In this document: positions 1 through 11,565 of the stretch, piece after piece
How positions within the stretch are numbered: position 1 is the first letter of the stretch
How the letters are laid out: every line of letters starts with the position of its first letter
Assembly (NCBI RefSeq): GCF_963678635.1
Contig: NC_087062.1
Coordinates: 14,621,789-14,681,788, forward strand
Reading direction: 5' to 3'
Origin: Symsagittifera roscoffensis
Lineage: Eukaryota; Xenacoelomorpha; Acoela; Convolutidae
Length of the DNA: 60,000 nucleotides
The notes under the pieces: model-generated
What the model was told of the DNA's origin: nothing
Databases searched by the model: none
What the model saw: only the letters and a program-made list of their open reading frames with translations
Position numbers and translations under genes: made by a program

Positions 1-529
1 CTCGACCCGCTACTTTTCATAATATACGTGAACGAACTACCGAAGGAAATGACAGAATGTGAAGCGTTTGTTTATGCGGATGATTTCAAGCTTGTAAGTT
101 CGATGCCAGAAAAAATACGGAAAGATCAGTCGAAAGTGCAAGATTGGTGTAAAATGAAATTAAACGAGGGCAAAGGCTATATCTTACCAGAAAACAGAAA
201 GAAGGCGTAAAACATGACTTCACGTTGAATTCAAAACAGCTTTCTGAAACAACCGATTAAAAGGACCTTGGATTATTTATGGCTAGCAAACTATCATGGA
301 AAATAAATGTCGATAAACGGTTCAAAAAAGCTTGGAAAGTATTCTACTTCCTGAAAAGGACCATCTCATCTCTTGCTGCTAAAAACACTAAACTCAATGC
401 GTACGTAGGATATGTAATACGTGTAATAAATTATGCATCACCAGTTGGTTTGCGAACAAAACTGAAAGTAAAGAAATAGAACGTGTCATAGGAAAGTAAC
501 TATCTCGAAGAATGGCAGTTTGGTATTGT
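1..529 (+). pseudogene. LINE reverse transcriptase C-terminal fragment (decayed)
   Basis: Remnant of the C-terminal half of a Jockey/CR1/L2-type LINE reverse transcriptase. The conceptual translation starts in the 'LDPLLFIIYVND' region, followed by a damaged catalytic box (YADDFKLV), then the 'KDLG..MASKLSWK' block and the 'YVGYVI.VINYASP' block typical of the thumb region. Frames break several times (for example near 208 and 260). The window edge cuts the 5' part. The same stretch, about 98% alike by eye, occurs at 2213-2740, and a better preserved copy lies at 5542-6120. Confidence 0.75.
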
Positions 530-835
530 ATACGACAAAGTATTGTATACGAGTAAGTTTGCGAGCAATAAGCACCCCTTAATCTTCGAGTGTTCCCGTC
601 AGAGCGGTCTTAGGTGCCCTTCGTTCTCCGGTTAGAAAGCCATAGGCCCCCGTTCGGAGGCCACGGTCTTTCTTTTTCCCTTCTACCGATACAAAATCAA
701 GTAATTCCAGTAGAGAAAAACTAAAGATCCCTGTTTATTCTTTTTTACTCTTTTTTCACTCTTTTTTTACTCCTCTTGCTTTGTGACACGAACATCATTT
801 TAATAGAACATAAAAATAAAATAATCTGCAAAAAG
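530..835. other. Unclassified insert between LINE fragments
   Basis: Sequence absent from the other LINE units in the window (compare 6140-6180) but repeated at 2740-3045. It contains a doubled 'tattgtatacga' motif, a GC-rich hairpin-like stretch near 640-680 (GGCC arms around a GTTC loop) and T-rich runs with several 'ctttttttactc' repeats. I see no coding potential and cannot assign it to a family; a small SINE or MITE is possible. Confidence 0.35.
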
Positions 836-2212
836 TAGACAAATCAAAATTATCAAAACCGAAAAATTTGCAAAATGAGTAGTGAACAAAAGGAACTCCC
901 AAAACATTTTTCGATGTAAACCCTGCTCGATGTAAGTCAACCGATCTTGTGCTAGTGAATTTAACAAAAGCTTCAACTCGGACCACGAAGCCTTTGTTGT
1001 TGCACTGCAACTAGAAACAGAAACTAAGCACAGAAGTAAGCAGAAAAAGTTCGCTTTTAACAAGGTAGACTGGAACGACTGAAACTACTACATAGAAAAG
1101 CAGCTAAAAAGCGTTGATGAACTAGAGCTAAAGTAGCGTTGATGAACTAGTAAATCAATGGTACAAATGGCTTGATTGAATTTGCTCTGAAATTGTTCCC
1201 CCAATCAACCACACACAGTTCGAATGTCCCTCCATGGCTGGTTGGTAAAAAGTCCTCACACCTCTTTAAATTGATATCAATATTTAACCAGAAAATGTCA
1301 TAAAAACCTTCACTCATTAGAATTATCAAACTTAAGAAAATAGAGAAGGGACTGAAAACGTCGCTAAGCGATGATCAAGCAGAGTTTGAAAGTGAAATTT
1401 TTCGCGATTGATGATTCTCTGATCTTCAAAAGTATCTCAAAATGATGGACAAAAGCAGCAGGTACCCGGTGACTATGACATACAGAAATCAAAAAAAAAA
1501 TGAGGACGAACGAAAGTGTATATTTTTCAGTAAACTTTACCCGATGTGTTCCTTTAAATTAATCAAATAACAGAAACTTGTTACGTTAGACAACAATTCA
1601 ATAAAATCGAGATCAAGGAAATGAATAAAACCAAAATTTTGACAAAACTACTAACTAATAAGGCATATGGCCCAGACCAGATAGGAAAGAAACACCGTGC
1701 TCAAAAATCTATCATTGTCCAAGTCATTAAAACTGATTTTCAAAACTGCCCTAAATAAAGGCTTTTTCCTTCCTTTTGGAAGATAAGTGATGTGATTCTA
1801 ATCTTCAGGGACCAGAACAGAGCAATGATTGAACAGTACCGACCCAAAAGTTTTTTATGCAGCAATTCAAAAATCCTGGAAAAACTTATTTTTGATGAGT
1901 TGTAGGACATTGTAAAAAGCAACTAGACCAATTGCAACACGGATTTAGAACATGTCGGTCGGTTGTTACTCAACTATTGTTGTTTTCAGACCTTCTATAA
2001 AAAGAATACGATGAAAAGGAAAACGAACTTTTCTGTTATACCTTGACTTCAAAAAAGCTTAGTATTCCACACGATTGGCTGCTTCAAAAAAAAAATAGAC
2101 ATTGGAGTTTTTTTCTTAAACAGTTGCTAGTTACTTATCTGACCGCCAACAGTATGTGACTGCATTTCTGAAACAGTAACTGACAATAGTGATGTACCTC
2201 AATGTTCTTTAC
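836..2212 (+). pseudogene. LINE unit, internally deleted: ORF1 start joined to linker and RT N-terminal part
   Basis: The ORF1 start (ATG at 875, MSSEQ..LPKHF) runs about 60 bp and is then joined by deletion to the linker between endonuclease and RT. From about 1600 the RT N-terminal motifs are visible in broken frames: 'NKAYGPDQI', 'RDQNRAMIEQYRP', 'QLQHGF.TCRSVVTQLL' and 'YLDFKKA'. Many stops and frame changes show it is dead. A better-preserved version of the RT half lies at 8940-10090. Confidence 0.65.
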
Positions 2213-2740
2213 TCGACCCGCTACTTTTCATAATATACGTGAACGAACTACCGAAGGAAATGACAGAATGTGAAGCGTTTGTTTATGCGGATGATTTCAA
2301 GCTTGTAAGTTCGATGCCAGAAAAATACAGAAAGATCAGTCGAAAGTGCAAGATTGGTGTAAAACGAAATTAAACGAGGGCAAAGGCTATATCTTACCAG
2401 AAAACAGAAAGAAGGCGTAAAACATGACTTCACGTTGAATTCAAAACAGCTTTCTGAAACAACCGATTAAAAGGACCTTGGATTATTTATGGCTAGCAAA
2501 CTATCATGGAAACTAAAAGTCGATAAACGGTTCAAAAAAGCTTGGAAAGTATTCTACTTCCTTAAAAGGACCATCTCATCTCTTGCTGCTAAAAACACTA
2601 AACTCAATGCGTACGTAGGATATGTAATACCTGTAATAAATTATGCATCACCAGTTGGTTTGCGAACAAAACTGAAAGTAAAGAAATAGAACGTGTCATA
2701 GGAAAGTAACTATCTCGAAGAATGGCAGTTTGGTATTGTA
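2213..2740 (+). pseudogene. LINE reverse transcriptase C-terminal fragment, second copy
   Basis: Continues directly from the unit at 836-2212, so the palm, catalytic box (YADDFKLV) and thumb of one LINE RT follow in order. It is the tandem counterpart of 1-529. A frameshift lies near 2325 and stops follow. No intact ORF remains. Confidence 0.7.
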
Positions 2741-3872
2741 TACGACAAAGTATTGTATACGAGTAAGTTTGCGAGCAATAAGCACCCCTTAATCTTCGAG
2801 TGTTCCCGTCAGAGCGATTTTAGGTGCCCTTCGTTCTCCGGTTAGAAAGCCATAGGCCCCCGTTCGGAGGCCACGGTCTTTCTATTTCCCTTCTACCGAT
2901 ACAAAATCAAGTAATTCCAGTAGAGAAAAACTAAAGATCCCTGTTTATTCTTTTTTACTCTTTTTTCACTCTTTTTTTACTCCTCTTGCTTTGTGACACG
3001 AACATCATTTTAATAGAACATAAAAATAAAATAATCTGCAATAAGTAGACAAATCAAAATTATCAAACCCGAAAAATTGGCAAAATGAGTAGTGAACAAA
3101 AGGAACTCCCAAAACATTTTTCGATGTAAATCCTGCTCGATGTAAATCAACCGATCTTGTGCTAGTGAATTTAACAAAAGCTTCAACTCGGACCACGAAG
3201 CCTTTGTTGTTGCACTGCAACTAGAAACAGAAACTGAGCACAGAAGTAAGCAGAAAAAGTTCGCTTTTAACAAGGTAGACTGGAACGACTGAAACTACTA
3301 CATAGAAAAGCAGCTAAAAAAGCGTTGATGAACTAGAGCTAAAGTAGCGTTGATGAACTAGTAAAACAATGGTACAAATGGCTTGATTGAATTTGCTCTG
3401 AAATTGTTCACCCAATCAACCACACACAGTTCGAATGTCCCTCCATGGTTGGTTGGTAAAAAGTCCTCACACCTCTTTAAATTGATATCAATATTTAACC
3501 AGAAAAGTCATAAAAACCTTCACTCATTAGAATGATCAAACTTAAGAAAATAGAGAAGGGACTGAAAACGTCGCAAAAGTGAAATTTTTCGCGATTGATG
3601 ATTCTCTGATCTTCAAAAGTATCTCAAATTGATGGACAAAAGCAGCAGGTACCCGGTGACTATGACATACAGAAATCAAAAAACAAATGAGGACGAACGA
3701 AAGTGTATATTTTTCAGTAACTTTTTCTCGATGTGTTTCTTTAAATTAATCAAATAGCAGAAACTTGTTACCTTAGACAAAAATTCAATAAAATCGAGAT
3801 CAAGGAAATGAATAAAACCAAAATTTTGACAAAACTACTAACTAATAAGGCATATGGCCCAGACCAGATAGG
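2740..3872 (+). pseudogene. Second copy of insert plus internally deleted LINE unit
   Basis: Tandem counterpart of 530-1690: the 250-bp unclassified insert, the ORF1 start at about 3085 and the linker before RT, ending at the 'GPDQI' motif near 3865. A further deletion then joins to the RT thumb region at 3873. All frames are broken. Confidence 0.6.
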
Positions 3873-4562
3873 ATATGTAATACGTGTAATAAATTATGCA
3901 TCACCAGTTGGTTTGCGAACAAAACTGAAAGTAAAGAAATAGAACGTGTCATAGGAAAGTAACTATCTCGAAGAATGGCAGTTTGGATAACAGCTAAAAA
4001 CAAAGAGACCAACAGACACAGCAGACACAGGTGTATCAGAAACCAACAAATACAGGTACCATACACAATTTTAGAAGTTGCGCCCCCCTTTAGTACAAGA
4101 GAACTGTGATCGAAGGAACTGTTCACCGGGTTTTCCGCTGGACAACAACATGGGAAGTTTATGATAAAGCGATGGAAATCAACCGTAAACAGTGGTTGGA
4201 TAATCAAAATCCGAAAAAAATGGTTGTCGAAGGTTGTATCGCAAGCCCTTGACAAGATCATCAGGGAAGCAAAAACAAAAAGAAGATGGTTGGTGTGGGC
4301 AAATTCATCTATGTTGGCCAGACGGTACGAAATTTCACTTTCAGGATTGAGGAACACCGGAAAGAGGATACCGCAGTTGGACAAGATACATGGCAGTGTG
4401 GTAGTGATAGTGGTAAGTTGGAGTTTAATTGGAAGAAAACCGACCAGGCGTCCAGCAGCATTAAATTACTTTCATTAGAGGCTCTGCACATAAGGAAAAA
4501 TAGACCGGATATTAACACGCGCGACGAGTTCAGAAGTTGGGAGCTGACACAAAAGCTATAGT
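3873..4562 (+). pseudogene. RT thumb remnant fused to Penelope-like GIY-YIG endonuclease
   Basis: After about 110 bp of LINE RT thumb sequence comes a segment whose translation resembles the C-terminus of Penelope-like elements: 'LDNQ.PKK' and 'ALDKII' upstream of a GIY-YIG nuclease core 'FIYVGQTVRNFTFRIEEHRK', then 'EALHIRKNRPDINTRDEF', the usual end of the domain. The 91-aa stretch 4286-4561 is open through the nuclease core; upstream parts need frame changes. The same segment occurs at 6180, 10100 and 17140, always after LINE RT sequence. In Penelope elements this domain nicks DNA during target-primed reverse transcription. Confidence 0.7.
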
Positions 4563-4598
4563 TCCCGAATCGAAAAATCCAAAAAAAAAATCGGCAAA

Positions 4599-5240
4599 AT
4601 GAGTAGTGCACAAAAGAAACTCCAAAACTATTTTCGATGTGAATCCTGCTCAACAAATATTTATAACAAAACAGCTATTTTCCATTGTGTAGCGTGCGGT
4701 GATTGCATGCATTTAACTCTCAAATGCACTGCCTAACTCAAGATATCATAAAAATATTAGTGGCATTTTTAATAACATTTTTTAATATGCCAAAGCTGTG
4801 TAGATCAAAAGAAAAAAGATGCCTTTTTAGAACATATCTCAAGCTTCAGAGAGAACACTGAGGAGGAAGGACTGAAACAGGAAGTTGAAGCACTGAGAAC
4901 CGAAATCAAAGATAAAATTTTATTGGTAATTACTCAAACAAAATAAATAAAAAAGAAGATGGATGAAAAAATTGGCTACTCCCGCCCCTCCATCAGAACC
5001 AAAATCCACAAATAAGCAATTGCATCAAACCAAAAAACAGACAAATCAAGAAAATTTTGACGGAAGAAGGTTTAGAGGCATCCCGAACTAAAAAAAAAAA
5101 ACAATAGCCGTGAAAGGTAGAAACATGATGTCAAGCAATTGAAAGAATTCACGAAACACTTGAAAGTAACTTGCAATGTCACTGATATAAAATGACTAGG
5201 GAAGTTGACAGTGACCAGTTTGATGTGCAAACAATCCAAA
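4599..5240 (+). pseudogene. LINE ORF1 remnant: PHD-like zinc finger and coiled coil
   Basis: ATG at 4599 (MSSAQKKL), just downstream of the preceding GIY-YIG segment. The translation shows cysteine/histidine pairs of a PHD-like finger (CESC, CVACGDCMHL, CQSC) followed by a charged heptad-rich helix (LEHISSFREN..GLKQEVEALRTEIKDK). Frames are broken by the indels visible against 6858-7660. At about 5240 a deletion jumps to the linker before RT. This is a typical ORF1 layout for some L2/CR1-type LINEs, where the product binds element RNA. Confidence 0.6.
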
Positions 5241-6140
5241 CATAACCATCAACCGATCTTGTGCCAGTGAATTTTAAAAAAGCTTCAACTCGGACCACGA
5301 AGACTTTGTTGTTGCACTGCAACTAGAAACAAAAATTAAGCACAAAAGTAAACAGAAAAAGTTTTCCTTTAACAAGGTTGACTGGAAAGACTGAAACAAA
5401 GACATAGAAAAGCACCATTTTGATCCCTATAGCTATAGTAGCGTTGATGAACTAGTAAAACAATGGTACAAATGTCTTGATCGAATTTAAACTGAAAGTG
5501 TTCCCCAAACAACCACACATTGATCGAATCTCTCTCCATGATTGGTTGGTAAAGAGTCTGAAACAGTACCTGTCACTAGTGGTGTACCTAAAGGTTCATT
5601 ACTCGACCCGCTACTTTTCATAATATATGTGAACGATCTTCCAGAGGAAATGACAGAATGTGATGCGTTGTTTTGTTATGCGGATGATTTCAAGCTGGTA
5701 ATTTCGATGTCCGAAAAGATACAGAAAGATCTTTCAAAAGTGGAAGATGGATGCAATGCTAATAAAATGAAATTAAACGAGGGCAAATGCTATATCTTAC
5801 CAATAAAACAGAAAGAAGGCGTAAAACATGTCTTCACATTGATTTCAAAACAGCTTTCTGAAACAACCGAACAAAAAGACTTTGGATTAATCATGGCTAG
5901 CAAACTATCATGGAAACCAAATGTCGATACTAGGTGTAAAAAAGTTTGGAAAGCATTCTACTTCCTGAAAAGGAACATCTAATTACTTGATGCTAAAAAC
6001 CGTAAACTCAATGCGTACGTACGATATGTAATACCTGTAATAATTTATGCATCACCAGCTTGGTTCGCGAACAAAACTGAAAGTATAGAAATAGAACGTG
6101 TCATAGGAAAGCAACTATCTGGATAAATGGCAATTTGGAT
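5241..6140 (+). pseudogene. LINE reverse transcriptase, best-preserved palm fragment
   Basis: Linker sequence (5241-5540) runs into a 146-aa open stretch at 5542-5982. It holds 'SGVPKGSLLDPLLFIIYVNDLP', the catalytic box 'CYADDFKLV', the 'NEGKCYILP' block, 'TEQKDFGLIMASKLSWKPNVD' and 'VWKAFYFLKRNI'. These are RT motifs 4-7 and the early thumb of a Jockey/CR1/L2-type LINE. The N-terminal palm is missing through deletion, and a stop follows at 5980. Confidence 0.8.
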
Positions 6141-6840
6141 AAGAGCTAAAAGCAAATAAACCAACAAATACAGGTACCATACCTAATTTTAGAAGTTGCG
6201 CCCCCTTCAGTACAAGAGAGTTGTGATCGAAGAAACTGTTCACCGGGTTTTACGCTGTACAACAACATGGGAAATTATGATAAAGCGATGTAAATCAACC
6301 GTAAACAGTGGTTGGATAATCAATATCCGAAAAAGTTGATCGTCGCAGGTTGTATCGCAAGCCCTTGACAAGATCATCAGGGAGGGCGAAAACAAAAAGA
6401 AGATGGTCGAGAAAAAGAAGCCCTGTGATAATAGCAGCAATTCACCACCACTCTTGATGGTTCAAATTTGGGGGAATCGCAGCCAGACATTAGCAAAAAA
6501 AATTGCTGTACAGACTTGAATATTGTGTGTACAGTGGTGTACAGACTTGAATGTTGTGTGACCAAATTCATCTATGTTGGCCAGGCGGTACGACATTTCA
6601 CTATAAAGATTGAGGAACACCGAAAAGTGGATACCCCAGTTGGACAGCATGTATAGCAGTCTGGTAGTGATAGTGGTAGGTTGGAGTTTAATTGGAAGAA
6701 AACCGACCAGGCGTCCAGCAGCATTAGGTTACTTACATAAGAGGCGCTGCACATTAGGAAAAAGAGACCGGAAATTAACACGCGCGACGAGTTTAGAAGT
6801 AGGGAGTTGACACAAAGGTTTTGATTCCAGAATCAAAAAA
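6141..6840 (+). pseudogene. Penelope-like GIY-YIG endonuclease segment, second copy
   Basis: Translation in shifting frames gives 'DNQYPKKLIV', 'ALDKIIREGENKKK', then the GIY-YIG core 'KFIYVGQAVRHFTIKIEEHRK' and 'EALHIRKKRPEINTRDEF'. Compared with 4130-4560 it keeps an extra ~120 bp (6400-6560) containing two copies of a 'gtacagacttgaatgttgtgtg'-like sequence. It is nearly identical to 10099-10798. Confidence 0.7.
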
Positions 6841-6857
6841 TCCAAAAAATCGGCAAA

Positions 6858-7670
6858 ATGAGTAGTGAACAAAAGAAACTCCCAAAACATTTTTCGATGT
6901 GAATCCTGCTCAACGAAAATTGATAACAAAACAGCTATTTTCTATTGTGTAGCGTGCGGTGATTGCATGCATTAAACTCCCAAATGCACTGCCGAACTCA
7001 AGATATCATAATAAGTATTAGTGGCATTTTTAATAACATTTTTATATGCCAAAGCTGTGTAGGTCAAAAGAAAAAAGATGCGTTGTTAGAACATATCTCA
7101 AGCTTCGGAGAGAAAACTGAGGTGGAAGGACTAAAACAGGAAGTTGAAGAAATGAGAACCGAAATCAAAGATAAAAATTTATCGTTAATTACACAGATAA
7201 AATAAATAAAAAATAAGATGGATCAAAAAATTGGCTACTCCCGACCCTCCTTCCGAACCAAAACCCACAAATAAGCAATTGCAACAAACCAAAAAACCGA
7301 CAAATCAAGAAAACTTTGACGGAATAAGGTTTAGAGGCATCCCGAACTAAAAACAAACATTAGCCGTGAAAGGTACGAACATGATCTCAAGCAAGTAAAA
7401 GAATTCACGTAACACTTGAAAGTAACTTGCAATGTCACTGATATAAAACGACTAGGAAAACTTATTGAAGGGACAGATCGCAATTCTTCAGATGAACAAG
7501 CTGTTGACAAAGATATCCTGCAAAAACGCAGAGAAAAGATCACCAATGTTATCAAAGCAAGTGAAATAAGAACAAGTAACCTCGAATTGCAGCAGCAAAA
7601 GGACAAAAAGTGGGTTGATATTGAAACCAATGAAAACGAAAATAACTCAAATGTATGACTAAACTCGCTA
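6858..7670 (+). pseudogene. LINE ORF1 remnant, most complete copy
   Basis: ATG at 6858 (MSSEQKKLPKHF). A PHD-like finger (CESC..CVACGDCMH..CQSC) is followed by a coiled coil open at 6963-7205, then a second domain at 7416-7658 with 'VTDIKRLGKLIEGTDR' and 'DILQKRREKITN'. This second domain resembles the RNA-binding C-terminal domain of L2/CR1 ORF1 proteins. Relative to the copy at 10816 it lacks about 105 bp after 7482. Several stops separate the pieces. Confidence 0.65.
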
Positions 7671-8240
7671 ATGAATGATTTTACTTTCAATGTCAGAAAC
7701 TTTCAGGGCCTAAACAGACGCTCAAACTTTGCTAATTGTTTAGCAATAGGAAAAATTTTGGACGTCCTTTGCTTAACAGAGACATGGCTAACCAATGACA
7801 TACCTGATGAGAGCCTTTTCCTAAATGACTACACAATTCCTAGATATGACAGAACTACTAAAAATCACAAATCGAAACTTGGAGGTTTGCTCATAGCCGT
7901 TTAAAGCATGCCTCTAGAACAAGTTTTTCTTGAAATAAAAAGTGAATATGTTGAAATCAAAATTAAATCAAAAGATGACTCAACAATAATATGTTGTCTG
8001 TATAATCCCCCAGAATAAGTCCCTATAGGTGGCCAAAGGAACTGATTGTATCCGTGATAGAATAAATCACTATCTATGCAAAAAAAAGAAAATTGTAAAT
8101 CAGTTATACTCACGGGAGATATGAATTTCGAGTGCACTAATTGGAAAACAATGTACTCGCAGAATGAAGATGAAAACAAATTTCTTGAGTGTCTTTTGAG
8201 TTAATACTTTCATCGGTTCCTAAAACAAAAAGAAAACAAC
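7671..8240 (+). pseudogene. APE-type LINE endonuclease fragment
   Basis: Open from 7671 to 7904: 'MNDFTFNVRNFQGLNRRSN' then 'LDVLCLTETWLTNDIPDESL'. This has the N-x-R and E-T-W-L motifs of the apurinic endonuclease-like domain of LINEs; the Glu of ETWL is the metal ligand. After a stop at 7902 the frame changes continue with 'GDMNFECTNWK' near 8118. This is the only copy in the tandem array that keeps the endonuclease region, so 6858-10090 is the most complete unit. Confidence 0.7.
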
Positions 8241-10098
8241 CAGTTAGATGTGTTTTTAACAAACAATCCAAACATAACCATCAACCGATCTTGTGCCAGT
8301 GAAGTTAACAAAAGCTTCAACTCGGAACACGAAATCTTTGTTGTTGCACTGCAACTAGAAACAGAAATTAAGCACAAAAGTAAACAGAAAAAAGTTGAAT
8401 TTAACAAGTTAGACTGGAAAGACTGAAACAAACATATAGAAGAGCACCATTTTGATCCCTATAGCTAGAGTAGCGTTGATGAACTAGTAGAACAATGGTA
8501 CAAAAGTCTTGATGGAATTTAAACTGAAATGGTTCCCCAAACAACCACACACAGATCGAATCTCCCTTCATGGTTGGTTGGTAAAGAGTCCTCACACTCT
8601 TTAAAATGTTATCAGTTTTTCATTTGAAAATGTCATAAAAATCTTCACTCAATATAATAATCAAACATAAGGAAATAGAGAAGGGACTGAAAACGTCGCT
8701 AAACGAAGATCGAGCAGACTTTGAAAGTTAAATTTTTCGTGATCAATGATTCTCTGATTTTCAACAGTATCTCAAATCGATGGACAAAAGTAGCAGGTAG
8801 CCCGTGACTATGACATACAGGAATCAAAAAACAATGAGGACGAGCGAAATTGTATATTTTTCAGTTATTTTTTTTCCAGTGTGTTCCTTGAAATAAATCA
8901 AATAACGAAAATTTATTACGATAGACCAAAAATTCAAAAATACGAGATCATGGAAATGAATAAAACCAAAATTTTGACACAACTACAAACTAATAAGGCA
9001 TATGGCCCAGACCAGATAAGAAAGAAACACCGTGCTCAAAAATCTGCCATCTTTGTCCAAGTCAATAATACTCATTTTCAAAACTGCCCTAAATAAAGCC
9101 TTCTTTCCATCCTATCGGAAGATAACGATGTGGTACCAATCTTTAAGGACCGGAATAGATTAAGGATTGATCAGTACCGACCCATGAGTTTTTTATGCAG
9201 CCTATCAAACGTCCTAGAAAAACTTAGTTCTGATGAATTGTAGGACATGTTAAAAGAAACTAGACCAATTGCAACACGGATTTAACTTATATCGGTCGGT
9301 TGTTACTCAATTACTTGTATTTTTAGACCTTCTATAAAAAGAATACGATGAAAAGGAAAACGAACCTTTTGTGTTATACCTTGATTTCAAAAAACTTTTG
9401 ACGGTGTTCCACACAACTTGTTGCTCTAAAAACTTGAAAAATTAGACAATGGAGTTTATTTTCTGGAAACAGTTGCTAGTTATTTATCTGACCGCCAACA
9501 GTATGTGACTGAATTTCTGAAACAATAACTGTCACTAGTGGTGTACCTCAATGTTCCTTACTCGACCCGCTACTTTTCAGGTTAAATGTGAGCGCCCTTC
9601 CAAAGGAAATGACAGAATGTGAAGCGTTGTTCGGTTATGCGGATAATTTCAAGCTGGTAACTTCGATGTCAGAAAAGATACAGAAAGATCTATCGAAAGT
9701 GGAAGATGGATGCAATGCTAATAAAATGGAATTAAACGAGGGCAAATGCTATATCTTACCAATAAAACAGAAAGAAGGCGTAAAACATGACTTCACATTG
9801 ATTTCAAAACAGCTTTCTGAAACAACCGAACAAAAAGACTTTGGATTAATCATGGCTAGCAAACTATCATGAAAAACAAATGTCGATAATAGGTGTAAAA
9901 AAGCTTGGAAAGCATTCTACTTCCTGAAAAAGAACATCTTATCTCTTGCTGCTAAAAACCGTAAACTCAATGCGTACGTAGGATATGTATTAATTGCATC
10001 ATTACATGGGATATGCTTGGTTCGCGAACAAAACTGAAAGTAAACAAATAGAATGTTTCATAGAAAAGCAACTATCTGGATAAATGGCAATTTGGGTA
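8241..10098 (+). pseudogene. LINE linker and reverse transcriptase, near full-length but decayed
   Basis: The linker (8241-8900) is followed by RT motifs in order across broken frames: 'NKAYGPDQI' (9000), 'RLRIDQYRPMSFLC' (9165), 'HGF.LYRSVVTQLL' (9275), 'LYLDFKK' (9375), 'GVPQCSLLDPLLF', then the catalytic-box region, here mutated to 'GYADNFKLV' (9636-9662), and 'TEQKDFGLIMASKLS'. The Asp-to-Asn change in the catalytic box would by itself inactivate the enzyme. The order is that of a Jockey/CR1/L2-type LINE. Confidence 0.75.
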
Positions 10099-10798
10099 AG
10101 AGCTAAAAACAAATAAACCATCAGATACAGGTACCATACCTAATTCTAGAAGTTGCGCCCCCCTTCAGTACCAGAGAACTGTGATCAAAGGAACTGTTCA
10201 CCGGGTTTTCCGCTGTACAACAACATAGGAAGTTTATGATAAAGCGATGGAAATCGACCGTAAACAGGGTTGGATAATCAATATCCGAAAAAGTTGATCG
10301 TCGCAGGTTGTATCGCAAGCCCTTGACAAGATCATCAGGGAGGGCGAAAACAAAAAGAAGATGGTCGAGAAAAAGAAGCCCTGTGATAATAGCAGCAATT
10401 CACCACCACTCTTGATGGTTCAAATTTGGGGGAATCGCAGTCAGACATCAGCAAAAAAAATTGCTGTACAGACTTGAATGTTGTGTGTACAGTGGTGTAC
10501 AGACTTGAATGTTGTGTGACCAAATTCATCTATGTTGGCCAGGCGGTACGACATTTCACTATAAAGATTGAGGAACACCGAAAAGTGGATACCCCAGTTG
10601 GACAGCATGTATAGCAGTCTGGTAGTGATAGTGGTAGGTTGGAGTTTAATTGGAAGAAAACCGACCAGGCGTCCAGCAGCATTAGGTTACTCACATAAGA
10701 GGCGCTGCACATTAGGAAAAAGAGACCGGAAATTAACACGCGCGACGAGTTTAGAAGTAGGGAGTTGACACAAAGGTTTTGATTCCAGAATCAAAAAA
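10099..10798 (+). pseudogene. Penelope-like GIY-YIG endonuclease segment, third copy
   Basis: Near-identical to 6141-6840 (offset 3958 bp). It carries the GIY-YIG core 'KFIYVGQAVRHFTIKIEEHRK' and the 'EALHIRKKRPEINTRDEF' end. The very low divergence from the copy 4 kb upstream points to recent tandem duplication or conversion of the unit. Confidence 0.7.
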
Positions 10799-10815
10799 TC
10801 CAAAAAATCGGCAAA

Positions 10816-11565
10816 ATGAGTAGTGAACAAAAGAAACTCCCACAACATTTTTCGATGTGAATCCTGCTCAACGAAAATTGATAACAAAACAGCTATTTTC
10901 TATTGTGTAGCGTGCGGTGATTGCATGCATTAAACTCCCAAATGCACTGCCGAACTCAAGATATCATAATAAGTATTAGTGGCATTTTTAATAACATTTT
11001 TATATGCCAAAGCTGTGTAGGTCAAAAGAAAAAAGATGCGTTGTTAGAACATATCTCAAGCTTCGGAGAGAAAACTGAGGTGGAAGGACTAAAACAGGAA
11101 GTTGAAGAAATGAGAACCGAAATCAAAGATAAAAATTTATCGTTAATTACACAGATAAAATAAATAAAAAATAAGATGGATCAAAAAATTGGCTACTCCC
11201 GACCCTCCTTCCGAACCAAAACCCACAAATAAGCAATTGCAACAAACCAAAAAACCGACAAATCAAGAAAACTTTGACGGAATAAGGTTTAGAGGCATCC
11301 CGAACTAAAAACAAACATTAGCCGTGAAAGGTACGAACATGATCTCAAGCAAGTAAAAGAATTCACGTAACACTTGAAAGTAACTTGCAATGTCACTGAT
11401 ATAAAACGACTAGGAAAACTTATTGAAGGGACAGATCGCACACTAATTTTCAATATTGACAGTGACTATGCAAAACGGCCAATACTTTTGTCACTTGGAA
11501 AAATGAAAGACTACAAAACACCTGTTTTTATAAGTAAAGAACTCTTCAGATGAACAAGCTGTTGA
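10816..11565 (+). pseudogene. LINE ORF1 remnant interrupted by copy A
   Basis: ATG at 10816, then finger, coiled coil (10921-11163) and second domain as at 6858. It retains the ~105 bp missing from the 6858 copy; here the translation reads 'TLIFNIDSDYAKRPILLSLGK' and 'DYKTPVFISKEL', a block typical of LINE ORF1 RNA-binding domains. At 11566 it is interrupted by copy A, and LINE sequence resumes at 16957. Confidence 0.65.

Larger units (their letters stand above)
1..3872 (+). repeat. ~2.2-kb tandem duplication of a LINE-derived block
   Basis: Positions 1-1690 recur at 2213-3872 with an offset of about 2210 bp and only scattered differences. Both copies contain the same RT fragment, the same unrelated 250-bp insert (530-800 and 2740-3005) and the same internal deletion joining the ORF1 start to the linker before RT. 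The match stops at 3872, where the second copy is joined by a deletion to RT C-terminal sequence. This is a local head-to-tail duplication that happened after the insert and the deletion arose. Confidence 0.8.
6420..11440 (+). repeat. ~1.0-kb near-identical direct repeat, offset 3958 bp
   Basis: 6420-7482 matches 10378-11440 with only a handful of differences. The repeat spans the GIY-YIG segment and LINE ORF1. The homology of the two units breaks at 11440, where the second copy has additional ORF1 sequence missing from the first. This marks a head-to-tail unit of about 3.96 kb. Confidence 0.8.
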
